Positions 44,680 through 52,699 of a stretch of DNA of 64,000 nucleotides are shown here, piece by piece (within the stretch, counting starts at the first letter, position 1; every line of letters begins with the position of its first letter). Origin of the DNA: Meiothermus sp. QL-1 (GTDB lineage: Bacteria > Deinococcota > Deinococci > Deinococcales > Thermaceae); assembly GCF_003351145.1 (NCBI RefSeq), contig NZ_QQSV01000008.1, forward strand, positions 1-64,000, given 5' to 3'. Under the pieces are notes generated by a model. That model ran no database searches and was not told the origin of the DNA. It worked only from the letters and a program-made list of their open reading frames with translations. The position numbers and the translations under genes are program-made.

Positions 44680-45822
44680 TCAGGCAAACCCTTTCATCCC
44701 CGTGAGGTGCGCCCCGATGATGAGCCTTTGCACCTCGCTGGTGCCCTCGTAAAGGGTGAGGATGCGGGCGTCGCGGTAGAGCCTCGCCACCTCGTACTCC
44801 TCCAGGAAGCCGTAGCCCCCGTGGACCTGGATGGCCCGGTAGGCCACCCGGTTGGCGGCCTCGGAGGCGTAGAGCTTGGCCAGGCTGGCCTCCAGGGTGT
44901 ACCGCTCCCCCTTCTGCTTCTTCCAGGCCGCCTGGTAGGTGAGGAGGCGGCTGGCCTCGAGGTCCAGCTTCATCTCCGCCAGGTGGCTCTGGATGAGCTG
45001 GAAGGAGGCCACAGGACGGCCAAACTGCTCCCGCTCCCGGGCATACCGCAGGGAGAGGTCCAAGGCCCGCTGCATGAGCCCCACCGCCCCCGCCGCCAGG
45101 GAGATGCGCCCGGTGTCCAGGGTGGCCATGGCGATGCGGAAGCCCTCCCCCTCCCGCCCCAGCACCCGGTCCCTGGGCACCCGCACCCCGTCCAGGAAGA
45201 CCACCCCGGTGTCCGCCGCCCGGAGGCCCAGCTTGCCCTTCAGGGGCTGGGTCCTCACCCCGTCCCCCCGCTCCACCAAAAAGCAGGTGATGCCCCGGGC
45301 CCCGGCCTCGGGGTCGGTCTTGGCGAAGATGAGGAAGACCTCCGCCACGTTGGCGTGGGAGATGAAGGTCTTCTGCCCCTCCAGCACGTAGAACTCCCCG
45401 TCCCGATGGGCCCTGGTCCGAAGGCTTGCCGCATCCGAGCCCGAACCCGGCTCCGTGAGGCCAAAGGCCCCCAGAACTTCGCCTCGGGCCAGCCTGGGAA
45501 CGTAGCGCCGCCGCTGCGCCTCGCTACCAAAGGTGAGGAGAGGGGTGAGGACCAGGCTCTGCTGCACGGAGAGGATGGAGCGGAGGGAGGAGGCCCCCCC
45601 AAGCTCCTCCAGGAGGGCGATGTAGGCCCAAAAGTCCAGCCCTGCCCCCCCGAGCTCCTCAGGGACGAAAACCCCCAAAAACCCCAGCTCCGCCATCCGC
45701 TCCACCAGGGGCCAGGGAAAGGCCTCCTTGCCCTCGTACTCCCAAAGGACGGGCCGGGCCTCTTCCAAAAACCGACGGGCCAACTCGCGGATTTCCCTGT
45801 GCTCAGGCACTTCCATCCTCAA
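44680..45822 (-). CDS. Acyl-CoA dehydrogenase
   Basis: 380 residues, standard length. FAD contact GLTEPGSGSDAAS (about 130-142), FISHA, IQVHGGYGFLEEY and the catalytic Glu359 in LYEGTSE, the position used by short/medium-chain enzymes. Introduces the 2,3-double bond in an acyl-CoA, passing electrons to ETF. No etfAB here. Start MRMEV at 45822 overlaps tetR by 20 nt; the second Met (45816) is equally possible. Confidence 0.95.
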   Translation of the reverse strand: MRMEVPEHREIRELARRFLEEARPVLWEYEGKEAFPWPLVERMAELGFLGVFVPEELGGAGLDFWAYIALLEELGGASSLRSILSVQQSLVLTPLLTFGSEAQRRRYVPRLARGEVLGAFGLTEPGSGSDAASLRTRAHRDGEFYVLEGQKTFISHANVAEVFLIFAKTDPEAGARGITCFLVERGDGVRTQPLKGKLGLRAADTGVVFLDGVRVPRDRVLGREGEGFRIAMATLDTGRISLAAGAVGLMQRALDLSLRYAREREQFGRPVASFQLIQSHLAEMKLDLEASRLLTYQAAWKKQKGERYTLEASLAKLYASEAANRVAYRAIQVHGGYGFLEEYEVARLYRDARILTLYEGTSEVQRLIIGAHLTGMKGFA

Positions 45823-46378
45823 GCCCCCTCAGGATCAGGTCAAAGTACCCCCGGGCCACCTCCTCGGCCCGCAAGGGTCCCCCGGGGTGGAACCAGCGGA
45901 TCATCCAGTTGAGCATGGAGAGCACCGCCCGCCCCGCCAGGGCCACGTCCACGGGGCGGAAGACCCCCTGGGCCACCCCCCGCCGCAGGATTTCCCGCAG
46001 GTTGGCCTCGTGGCGGTCCCGGAGGGCCACGGTCCTGGCCCGGTTTTCCGGGGAGAGGCTTTTGATGCCCTGGAGCAGGGTGACGAAAAAGGCATAGTTC
46101 TCCTCAAAGTAGCGGGCGTGGGCCTCCATGAAGCGCAGGAGGGCCTCCTTGGGGTCCTCCACCCGCAAGGCCCCTTCCCCCGCCCGCAGGAGGCCCTCCA
46201 GGGCCAGAAGGCTCACCTCAAAGAGGATTTCCTCCTTGCTGCGGAAGTGGTGGTACAAGGCCGCCTTGGAAAGCCCCAGGGCCTGGGCGATGTCCTGAAC
46301 GCTGGTGGCCTCATAGCCCTTCTCGGTGAAAAGCCTTGCAGCCTCCTCCAGGATGCAGTCGCGGGTGGTGGTTACCAT
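45803..46378 (-). CDS. TetR-family transcriptional regulator
   Basis: 191 residues. N-terminal helix-turn-helix: ATSVQDIAQALGLSKAALYHHF (in two parts, about 24-45). The C-terminal ligand domain ends with MLNWMIRWFHPGGPLRAEEV, a pattern shared by acyl-CoA-responsive regulators such as those for fatty-acid, steroid or aromatic-acid genes. First gene of the leftward catabolic operon. A perfect 14-bp palindrome sits 6 nt before its start, so it should repress itself. The same palindrome occurs before the two transporter operons. Confidence 0.93.
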   Translation of the reverse strand: MVTTTRDCILEEAARLFTEKGYEATSVQDIAQALGLSKAALYHHFRSKEEILFEVSLLALEGLLRAGEGALRVEDPKEALLRFMEAHARYFEENYAFFVTLLQGIKSLSPENRARTVALRDRHEANLREILRRGVAQGVFRPVDVALAGRAVLSMLNWMIRWFHPGGPLRAEEVARGYFDLILRGLEDGSA

Positions 46379-46383
46379 AGCTC

Positions 46384-46433
46384 ACCGACCGGTCGGTAAG
46401 CACACAATACCGCCATCCCCCTTCCCCCGTCAA
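46384..46433 (-). promoter_or_regulatory. Promoter and TetR operator (site A) of the tetR-led operon
   Basis: On the minus strand: TTGACG (46,428-46,433), 18 nt, TATTGT (46,404-46,409), six nt, then ACCGACCGGTCGGT (46,384-46,397), a perfect palindrome. The tetR ATG follows after five nt. The -35 box overlaps the stop region of the TRAP gene. Confidence 0.85.
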
Positions 46434-48328
46434 GCTCTTCGCAGGCTTGTCCTCCTCCTGAACCAGATCCAGCCGGTGGCTCCCAGGAGAAGGGGCAAGG
46501 CCAGGAGGCTGGTAAGCGTTTCGGGCAGGGCAAGAAGGATGCCCCCTACGACGTAAAGGGGACGGCTCCACAAGGGCAGATGGCCCAGTCCCCAAAGGTA
46601 GCCCTCGAGGCCCGCCACCAACAACAGGATGCCCACCGCAGCCAAGGCCAAGTGGTAGGCCACCGAAGCCAGGCTGTCCTGAAGGATCAGAGCTGGCTCA
46701 AAGAGGAAGAAAAAGGGGATGAAATAAATCGCCAGGCCTAACTTGACCGCCTCCCAGCTTGCCCCCATAGGGTGAGCCCCTGCCAAACGCGCCGCCAGAA
46801 ATGCCGCCACCGCTACAGGCGGTGTAATGGCGGAAAGCATCGACCAATAGGCGATGAAAAGGTGCACCCCCAGGGGAACAAACTCCCCCAAACGCACCAA
46901 AGCAGGGGCTAGGGTTACAGCTAGGAGTATGTAGGCGGCCACCATTACTCCAGCCATCCCCAGAAGAAAAGCAATGAGCACCCCAACCAGAAGAACCAAA
47001 TAGAGGTTGGCCTGGCCCGTCTGCACCAAGGCCCCGGTGAGCGCAGGGGCCACACCGGTACCCATGAGGCCAGCCAGGATGAGGCCCACGGGCAGAATGA
47101 GGGCAAGCGTCTGGCTGATGAGGGAGGCAGAGGCGACGATCCCTTGGTGCAAGTCCCTAAGACGCACCTGTCCCCGAAGGAGCAAAAGGAGGAAAAGGGC
47201 GCCGAGGGCGTAAAAGGGAGCTAGGCGCTCCAAGCGCAGGTAGAGCAGGGCGAAGACCAGGAAACCCAGGACCACGACGAAGGGCAACCCTTCCCGCAGA
47301 CTATGCCCCAGGGGCGGCAACTCCCCAGGCGAAAGCCCCTTTAGGCCATGCTTGGCCGCGTAGAGGTCCACATGGGCAAAGAGGGAGAGGTAGTAGAGGA
47401 AAGAGGGGATGACCGCCGCAACCACCACCTGGCCGTAAGGGACACCCAGGAGGCTAGCCATGACAAAGGCCACCGCACCCATGACTGGAGGCATGAGCAC
47501 GCCCCCTGTGGAGGCACAGGCCTCCACGCCCGCGGCATAGGCCCGGGGAAACCCCGAGCGGATCATGGTGGGAATAGTGAGCGTCCCCGTGCTGGCCACG
47601 TTGGAAAGGATGCTACCGCTTAAACTGCCAAAGAAAGCGCTGGCCACCACGCTCACCTTGGCCGCTCCACCCCGCGTCCAGCCGAAAAGGGCGGAGGCCA
47701 CCTGGAGGAAGACCTGGCCGGCGCCCATGGCTACCAAAAAGGCCGCTAGAACCAGGAAACCGATGAGAAGTTCCCCTACCGTGCGCACGGGCAGACCCAA
47801 AAGGCCTTGAGGGGAGTACAGGGCATAGCCCAAGACCTCCCTCCACGAAAGGGGTGGACCCCATAGGAACCCCGGCATATAGGGGGCGAGGAGCGGATAG
47901 GCCGCTAGAAGAACTGTCACCACGACAAAGCCCACACCCCCTACCCGCCTTGCTCCCTCCAAGACCGCAAGGAGCAAAAAGACAGCAGCCGCCAGTTGCC
48001 AAAGGGCCTGGGGGTTGGTCCAAGGGCTTAACACCATGGCCGGGCCGTGCCAGGCCAGGAGGACCCCTATCCCCAGGGTGCCTAGACCCAGAAGATAGTC
48101 GTACCAACCGGGCCGGCGGTCGGCAGCCCGGGCAGGAAAAAGGAGAAAAGTCAGGGGAAGAAAGAGGGCCAGGAGAAGCCAGTAATAGCTGAAGTCCAAG
48201 AGGGCCCTTCCTGTGAGTGGGCTACCGAAGAAGTAATAGGCCACCAGGCCCAGGCCCAGCACCGAGGCCAAGACTACCCAGCCCTTGGCCCAGGCAGGAA
48301 GCACACCCCAACGACCTTCCATCCCCAT
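46430..48328 (-). CDS. TRAP transporter fused permease (TAXI type)
   Basis: 632 residues with about 16-18 membrane segments: small and large TRAP permeases fused, as is usual for TAXI systems. Diagnostic segments are AFFGSLSGSILSNVASTGTL, ACASTGGVLMPPVMGAVAFV, LGMAGVMVAAYILLAVTLAP and YWSMLSAITPPVAVAAFLAA. Imports a carboxylate driven by a cation gradient with the TAXI binding protein encoded 3 nt upstream. The two TAXI genes look less GC-rich than their neighbours. Confidence 0.94.
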   Translation of the reverse strand: MGMEGRWGVLPAWAKGWVVLASVLGLGLVAYYFFGSPLTGRALLDFSYYWLLLALFLPLTFLLFPARAADRRPGWYDYLLGLGTLGIGVLLAWHGPAMVLSPWTNPQALWQLAAAVFLLLAVLEGARRVGGVGFVVVTVLLAAYPLLAPYMPGFLWGPPLSWREVLGYALYSPQGLLGLPVRTVGELLIGFLVLAAFLVAMGAGQVFLQVASALFGWTRGGAAKVSVVASAFFGSLSGSILSNVASTGTLTIPTMIRSGFPRAYAAGVEACASTGGVLMPPVMGAVAFVMASLLGVPYGQVVVAAVIPSFLYYLSLFAHVDLYAAKHGLKGLSPGELPPLGHSLREGLPFVVVLGFLVFALLYLRLERLAPFYALGALFLLLLLRGQVRLRDLHQGIVASASLISQTLALILPVGLILAGLMGTGVAPALTGALVQTGQANLYLVLLVGVLIAFLLGMAGVMVAAYILLAVTLAPALVRLGEFVPLGVHLFIAYWSMLSAITPPVAVAAFLAARLAGAHPMGASWEAVKLGLAIYFIPFFFLFEPALILQDSLASVAYHLALAAVGILLLVAGLEGYLWGLGHLPLWSRPLYVVGGILLALPETLTSLLALPLLLGATGWIWFRRRTSLRRA

Positions 48329-48331
48329 GGC

Positions 48332-49483
48332 TTAGGGTCTCCAGGCCTCGGAAAAGCGGGGTACACGGTTTTGCTCCAAGAATCCCCGCCAGAACTGTTG
48401 CCAAGCCGAGTTAGCGGGATCCACGGGAATACGGCGGGGCTTAGCCACTTCTGCCGCCCGCTCGTAAAGGGTAGCGTACTGATCTGCCAGGCGCAGCGTG
48501 GCCTGTTGCTTGCGTTCCATCTCCGGGGTCCAAAGGCCCTTTTCCTTCAGGTAACGGACGGTACCTGGGTGCCAAGGGACAGCCATGTTCTCCGCAATGA
48601 ACTTGAGGCTTTCCAAAGATTGGAACCGGGCCAGGGCATGTTTTTCACGGTAGAGGGCGAGGTTCTCGTCCCACCATTTGACCAGGTGATAAACCAGCCC
48701 CTCGTCCACATCCGCGCGCGTGTAGTAAACGCTAGGGATGACAAACATGCGCACGTTACGGGCAGACTGCACCCCTATGTCGGCTGGACGCACCAGGTTG
48801 AGAAGGGGATAGGCCCGTTGCCAACGCGTCAAGCAGGTACGATCCTCCTGAGGGGTGGGAACGGACAGCCAGCGGATCCCCCGAGGGTTGCCCTCCACTT
48901 CCACGTTTACGTCCGAGACAGGGGAGGTGAAGGCGATATCGGCTCCGCCCTCTGCGATGACCCGGGAATTGGCGCTGTAGTTGGCCACCGGAACCAGCCG
49001 CATCTGCTCCCGGGTAAGGCCACGGCAAAGCAAAAGCCCATCCAGAATGCGGTGGAAATAGGAAAAGGGAGGCCAGGCTATCCTCACTCCAGGACCAACA
49101 TCCTGAACCCTGCGGTAGGGTGTATCACCCCGGGTCATGAGGCCCCAAGGGGTTAGAATCGCAGGATAAACTACCCGAAGAGGGCCAGGACGGTATCCAG
49201 GTTCCCCATCCAGAGCCTCAACCATTACAGTAAGGGGTGCGGAGGTGAACTCCACCCGTCGCTCAAAGAGCCAGGCGGTGATGGAGGGTGTGGCCCCCGG
49301 GGAGACGCGAACTTGGACACCCGTGGCCGCTGTGAACTCGGCCGACCAGGCCACTAGGAGAGAGTAGCCAGTGGTTCCCACCTCCGTGGAGCCAAAGAGG
49401 ATTTGGCGAGGCCAGCGGAAATCCCCTTGGGCTAAAGCGGGCAAGGCCAAAAAAACACCTAGGAACCAAAGCTTCCTAAGCAT
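48332..49483 (-). CDS. TAXI-family TRAP solute-binding protein
   Basis: 383 residues from the ATG at 49483, chosen for AAGGAGG seven nt upstream and a signal peptide (MLRKLWFLGVFLALPALAQG). Family features: FGSTEVGTTGYSLLVAWSAE, SPGATPSITAWLF, AWPPFSYFHRILDGLLLC and PWHPGTVRYLKEKGLW near the end. Binds the solute outside the membrane for the fused permease. Ligand unknown; TAXI proteins are poorly characterised, with glutamate, dicarboxylates and similar acids proposed. Confidence 0.92.
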   Translation of the reverse strand: MLRKLWFLGVFLALPALAQGDFRWPRQILFGSTEVGTTGYSLLVAWSAEFTAATGVQVRVSPGATPSITAWLFERRVEFTSAPLTVMVEALDGEPGYRPGPLRVVYPAILTPWGLMTRGDTPYRRVQDVGPGVRIAWPPFSYFHRILDGLLLCRGLTREQMRLVPVANYSANSRVIAEGGADIAFTSPVSDVNVEVEGNPRGIRWLSVPTPQEDRTCLTRWQRAYPLLNLVRPADIGVQSARNVRMFVIPSVYYTRADVDEGLVYHLVKWWDENLALYREKHALARFQSLESLKFIAENMAVPWHPGTVRYLKEKGLWTPEMERKQQATLRLADQYATLYERAAEVAKPRRIPVDPANSAWQQFWRGFLEQNRVPRFSEAWRP

Positions 49484-49552
49484 CCCTACCTCCTTGCCGA
49501 CCGGGCCACTAAGGCCACCTGGGGCTAGGATTGCACAGGGGATGGATTCCCC

Positions 49553-49602
49553 ACTGACCGGTCGGTAAGCCCACGATACCCTTATTCCGACATCCTCGTC
49601 AA
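49553..49602 (-). promoter_or_regulatory. Promoter and TetR operator (site B) of the TAXI-TRAP operon
   Basis: On the minus strand: TTGACG (49,597-49,602), 18 nt, TATCGT (49,573-49,578), six nt, then ACCGACCGGTCAGT (49,553-49,566), one mismatch from the perfect palindrome. Sequence around the -10 and operator (GGCTTACCGACCGGTC) is nearly the same as at site A. The mRNA leader is about 80 nt. Confidence 0.85.
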
Positions 49603-49739
49603 GCTGATCGAGGCCTAAAGGCCCCCAACAAGGCTCCAGACCCAGCGAGTCCAAACCCCAACTTCCCCTTTGTGAGGGGCTAGCGCGCAGGACCCTCTCC
49701 TCCTCAAAGGAATGCAGGTATGGGCTAGACTCTGAGGCG

Positions 49740-50426
49740 ATGCGCCTCATCGGGGTTGCCACCCAGTTCCGCCTGGGGGAGGGTGTCCCAAGGGCAAGGT
49801 TTTGGGGGGTGCTGGAGCCCTATTTGGAAGCCCTCTCCTCCCAGGGCCTGGCCCACGTCCTCCTGCCTCCCCAGCCAAGGGAAGCCCTGGAACGGATTCT
49901 CTCCCATCTGGACGGCCTCCTCCTGCCCGGGGGTGGGGACCTGGACCCCGCCCTTTATGGGGAAGAGCCCCACCCCAGCCTAGGGGAGGTAAGCCCGGAA
50001 CGGGATGACCACGAGCTGTTCCTGGCCCGGTATGCGGCGGAGCGAGGGCTTCCCACCCTAGGGGTCTGCCGGGGCCTGCAGGTGATGAACGTGGCCCTGG
50101 GGGGGACGCTTTACCAGGACCTCGAGGCCCAGGGCCTAAAGGGCGTGCAACACTACCAGAAAAGCCCCCCTCCCGCCCTGGCCCACACCCTGCAGCAGGT
50201 GGAGCAAAGCCCCCTGAGCAACCTCTTCCCCGAGGGCTTCCGCGTCAACTCCTACCACCACCAGGGGGTCAAGACCTTGGGCCGGGGGCTAAGGCCCCTG
50301 GCGGTGGCCCCAGACGGCCTGGTGGAGGCGGTGGCCCTGGAGGGGCATCCCCTCTTCCTGGGGGTACAGTGGCACCCGGAGCTTTTGAGGGGGCATCATC
50401 CCCTTTTTGGCCTCTTGCGAGCCTAG
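49740..50426 (+). CDS. Gamma-glutamyl-gamma-aminobutyrate hydrolase-like class I amidotransferase (peptidase C26)
   Basis: 228 residues. Glutaminase-fold triad: Cys110 in TLGVCRGLQVMN, His212 and Glu214 in VQWHPEL. GGGDLDPALYGEE (about 64-76) is typical of the PuuD group. Hydrolyses gamma-glutamyl amides in the cytosol; exact substrate unknown. TAGACT lies eight nt before the ATG. It is convergent with the LysA-like gene and their stops overlap in CTAG. Confidence 0.9.
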   Translation: MRLIGVATQFRLGEGVPRARFWGVLEPYLEALSSQGLAHVLLPPQPREALERILSHLDGLLLPGGGDLDPALYGEEPHPSLGEVSPERDDHELFLARYAAERGLPTLGVCRGLQVMNVALGGTLYQDLEAQGLKGVQHYQKSPPPALAHTLQQVEQSPLSNLFPEGFRVNSYHHQGVKTLGRGLRPLAVAPDGLVEAVALEGHPLFLGVQWHPELLRGHHPLFGLLRA

Positions 50427-51586
50427 CTTTCACCGTCCCAGAGGTTTTCCAGTAAATCCCCTTCCCGCAGCACCTCCCACCCCTCCCCCGTCCAGAGGAG
50501 CTCCTTGGGCCTAGGGGTGTCCAGGTAGGTGAGGGCCATGCTCCCCCCGTAGGCCCCAGCCTGGAGGATGGCCAGGGCATCCCCCTCCTGGGGTATGGGA
50601 AGACGCACGCCCCGGGCCAGCACGTCCCCCGCCTCGCAGGCCGGGCCTGCCAGGTCAAACTCCCCTTCCGCTTGGGAAGCGTAGAGGGGCAGGACCGGGT
50701 GGCGGGCCCCATACAGGGCGGGGCGGAGCAGGGTGGTCATCCCCCCGTCCAGGAGGAGGTACCGCCGCCGTGTTTCCTTGGTGCCCACCACCCGGACCAC
50801 CAGCACCCCCGCCTCGGCCAGGAGGAAGCGGCCAGGCTCCAGCCAGACCTGGGCGCCGTACAGGCGGGCAAGCGCCTGCATGGGGTGGGAGAGGGCCTTT
50901 AGGTCAAGCCCCAGGCCAAACCCACCCCCCAGGTCCAGCACCGCCACCGGCCCCACCTGGGGTAAAAGCCTCTCCAGTACCCGATACCCCTGGAGGAAGT
51001 CCTCCACCCTCTCCAAGGCCGAACCCAGGTGCAGGTGAAGGCCCAAAAACCCAAGCCCCCTCTCCCGCAAGGCCCGCACAAGCCCCGGCACCGCCTCAGG
51101 CAGGACGCCAAACTGGCTCTCCCCGCGGCCCGTGGCCAGGTGGCTGTGGGTGTGGACGGGCAGGTCCGGGTTCACCCGCAGGAGGAGCTGGGCCTTGGGC
51201 AGGTGGCGGGCCACCCGCAAAAGGTCCCCCTCGGAGTCCAGGACCACCACCGGCGGACGTTCCCGCAGGGCCAAAAGGGCCTCTACGGGTTTTACCGGAC
51301 CATTCCAGACCACTTCCTCGGGCCCAAACCCCGCCCGGTAGGCCCGCAAAACCTCCCCCAAGGAGACCGCCTCCGCCCCCAAGCCCAAGCTCCGAAGGCG
51401 GCGAAGCAGGCCCAAACGCGGGTTGGCCTTCAGGGCATAGAAGAGGCGGGCAAAGGGGAAAGCCCGCCGCATGCGGGCCACCTGGGCCACCACCCGGGTC
51501 CAGTCGTAGGCGTAAAAGGGGGTGGGCTGGTCCGGAAGGAGAGCGTGCAGGGCCTGTAAAAAATCGGGGTTCAGGGAAGCCTCCAT
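50423..51586 (-). CDS. lysA: LysA-like PLP-dependent decarboxylase (diaminopimelate decarboxylase family)
   Basis: 387 residues, fold III (alanine-racemase-like barrel). PLP Lys53 in FYALKANP, HLHLGS near 197, GGGFG phosphate loop, EPGRFL near 250 and CEAGD near 320. Classical LysA has HIGSQ and CESGD, so the match is to the wider family (DAP, ornithine/arginine-type or other 2-amino acid decarboxylases). Thermaceae are known to make lysine through aminoadipate and to have ornithine in peptidoglycan, so a true DAP substrate is not assured. Promoter lies in the palindrome at 51,587. Confidence 0.82.
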   Translation of the reverse strand: MEASLNPDFLQALHALLPDQPTPFYAYDWTRVVAQVARMRRAFPFARLFYALKANPRLGLLRRLRSLGLGAEAVSLGEVLRAYRAGFGPEEVVWNGPVKPVEALLALRERPPVVVLDSEGDLLRVARHLPKAQLLLRVNPDLPVHTHSHLATGRGESQFGVLPEAVPGLVRALRERGLGFLGLHLHLGSALERVEDFLQGYRVLERLLPQVGPVAVLDLGGGFGLGLDLKALSHPMQALARLYGAQVWLEPGRFLLAEAGVLVVRVVGTKETRRRYLLLDGGMTTLLRPALYGARHPVLPLYASQAEGEFDLAGPACEAGDVLARGVRLPIPQEGDALAILQAGAYGGSMALTYLDTPRPKELLWTGEGWEVLREGDLLENLWDGES

Positions 51587-51608
51587 CCCTTTAGCCTAGG
51601 CTAAAGGG
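51587..51608. promoter_or_regulatory. Perfect 22-bp palindrome forming divergent lysA/nagA promoters
   Basis: Half-site CCCTTTAGCCT repeats inverted with no spacer. It fills the gap between the two divergent start codons: it touches the lysA ATG and is one base from the nagA ATG. TAGGCT is a -10-like hexamer on each strand (plus 51,597-51,602; minus 51,593-51,598), and the two overlap by 2 bp, six or seven nt before each start. Confidence 0.75.
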
Positions 51609-51609
51609 G

Positions 51610-52686
51610 ATGAGTGAGGTCCTGGAAGGCCGCCTCCTCCTGGCCCAGGGCTGGATCAGGGGCCGGATTTACTTTGGAGAGCGCATTAAAGCCCTGGAGG
51701 AAGCCCCCGTGGAAGGCCCCCTCATCCTCCCCGGCTTCCTGGACCTCCACGTGCACGGGGGCGGGGGGCACGAGGTGATGGCCGGAAGGGAGGGGGTGGA
51801 GGGCACCACAGCTTTCCACCTCCGCCACGGCACCACCGGCCTCCTCCCCACCCCCCTCACCGCCCCCCTCCCCCACCTGGAAAGGGCCCTCCTGGGCATC
51901 CGGGAGGCCATGGCAGGCCCCCTGGGAGAGGCCATCCTGGGGGCCCACCTGGAAGGCCCCTTCCTCAACCCCAAGCGCCTGGGAGCCCAGCCCCCCTTCC
52001 CCCTCCCGCCAGACCAGGAGGTGGCCCAGCACCTCCTCTCCCTGGCCCCCGTGCGCGTCCTCACCCTGGCCCCCGAGCTCCCCGGGGCCCTGGGGCTCAT
52101 CCGCTTCCTGGCCCAAAGGGGGGTCAGGGTGCAGCTGGGCCACACCGCGGCCACCTACAGCGAGGCCCTGGCCGCCCTGGAGGCGGGGGCCTCGGGCTTC
52201 ACCCACCTCTACAACGCCATGACCGGGCTGCACCACCGGGAGCCCGGGGTGGTGGGCCTGGCCCTGGAGCGGGGGATGTGGGCGGAGCTCATTCCCGACG
52301 GCCTCCACGTGCACCCCGCCGCCCTCCGGCTGGCCCTGAAGGCCATCCCCGGGCTCTACTTCGTCAGCGACGCGGTGGCGGCCGCGGGGATGCCGGACGG
52401 GGAGTATCCCCTGGGGGGGCACCGGGTGGCCAAGCGGGGGGAGGGGGTGTGGCTGGGGGCTTCCTTAGCGGGGAGCGTCCTCACCCTGGACGAGGCCCTG
52501 CGGCGGCTGGTGGCCTGGGGGGTGCCCCTGGAGGAGGCGGCCTGGCGGATGAGCCTCTACCCGGCCCGCTACCTGGGCCTTTCCGACCGGGGGGAGATTG
52601 CCGTGGGGAAGCGGGCGGACCTGGTGGTGTTGGACGAAGGGCTCAGGGTCCAGGCGGTCTACCTAGGGGGGAACCGGGTGGGGTAG
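51610..52686 (+). CDS. nagA: N-acetylglucosamine-6-phosphate deacetylase
   Basis: 358 residues, slightly shorter than average. Amidohydrolase motifs: DLHVHGGGG (about 46-54), AHLEGPFLNP with the metal-binding Glu, LGHTAATYSEA, FTHLYNAMTGLHHREPG and the catalytic Asp in YFVSDAVAAAG. Removes acetate from GlcNAc-6-phosphate in the cytosol, feeding amino-sugar recycling. A deaminase candidate (SIS protein, 7,982) is far away. Divergent from the LysA-like gene. No ribosome site; leaderless start likely. Confidence 0.93.
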   Translation: MSEVLEGRLLLAQGWIRGRIYFGERIKALEEAPVEGPLILPGFLDLHVHGGGGHEVMAGREGVEGTTAFHLRHGTTGLLPTPLTAPLPHLERALLGIREAMAGPLGEAILGAHLEGPFLNPKRLGAQPPFPLPPDQEVAQHLLSLAPVRVLTLAPELPGALGLIRFLAQRGVRVQLGHTAATYSEALAALEAGASGFTHLYNAMTGLHHREPGVVGLALERGMWAELIPDGLHVHPAALRLALKAIPGLYFVSDAVAAAGMPDGEYPLGGHRVAKRGEGVWLGASLAGSVLTLDEALRRLVAWGVPLEEAAWRMSLYPARYLGLSDRGEIAVGKRADLVVLDEGLRVQAVYLGGNRVG

Positions 52687-52699
52687 GCCCTGGCCCAGC

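Noticed and set aside
44023-45912. 629-codon open frame on the plus strand
   Set aside because: Antisense to the serine hydrolase and acyl-CoA dehydrogenase, both with complete motifs.
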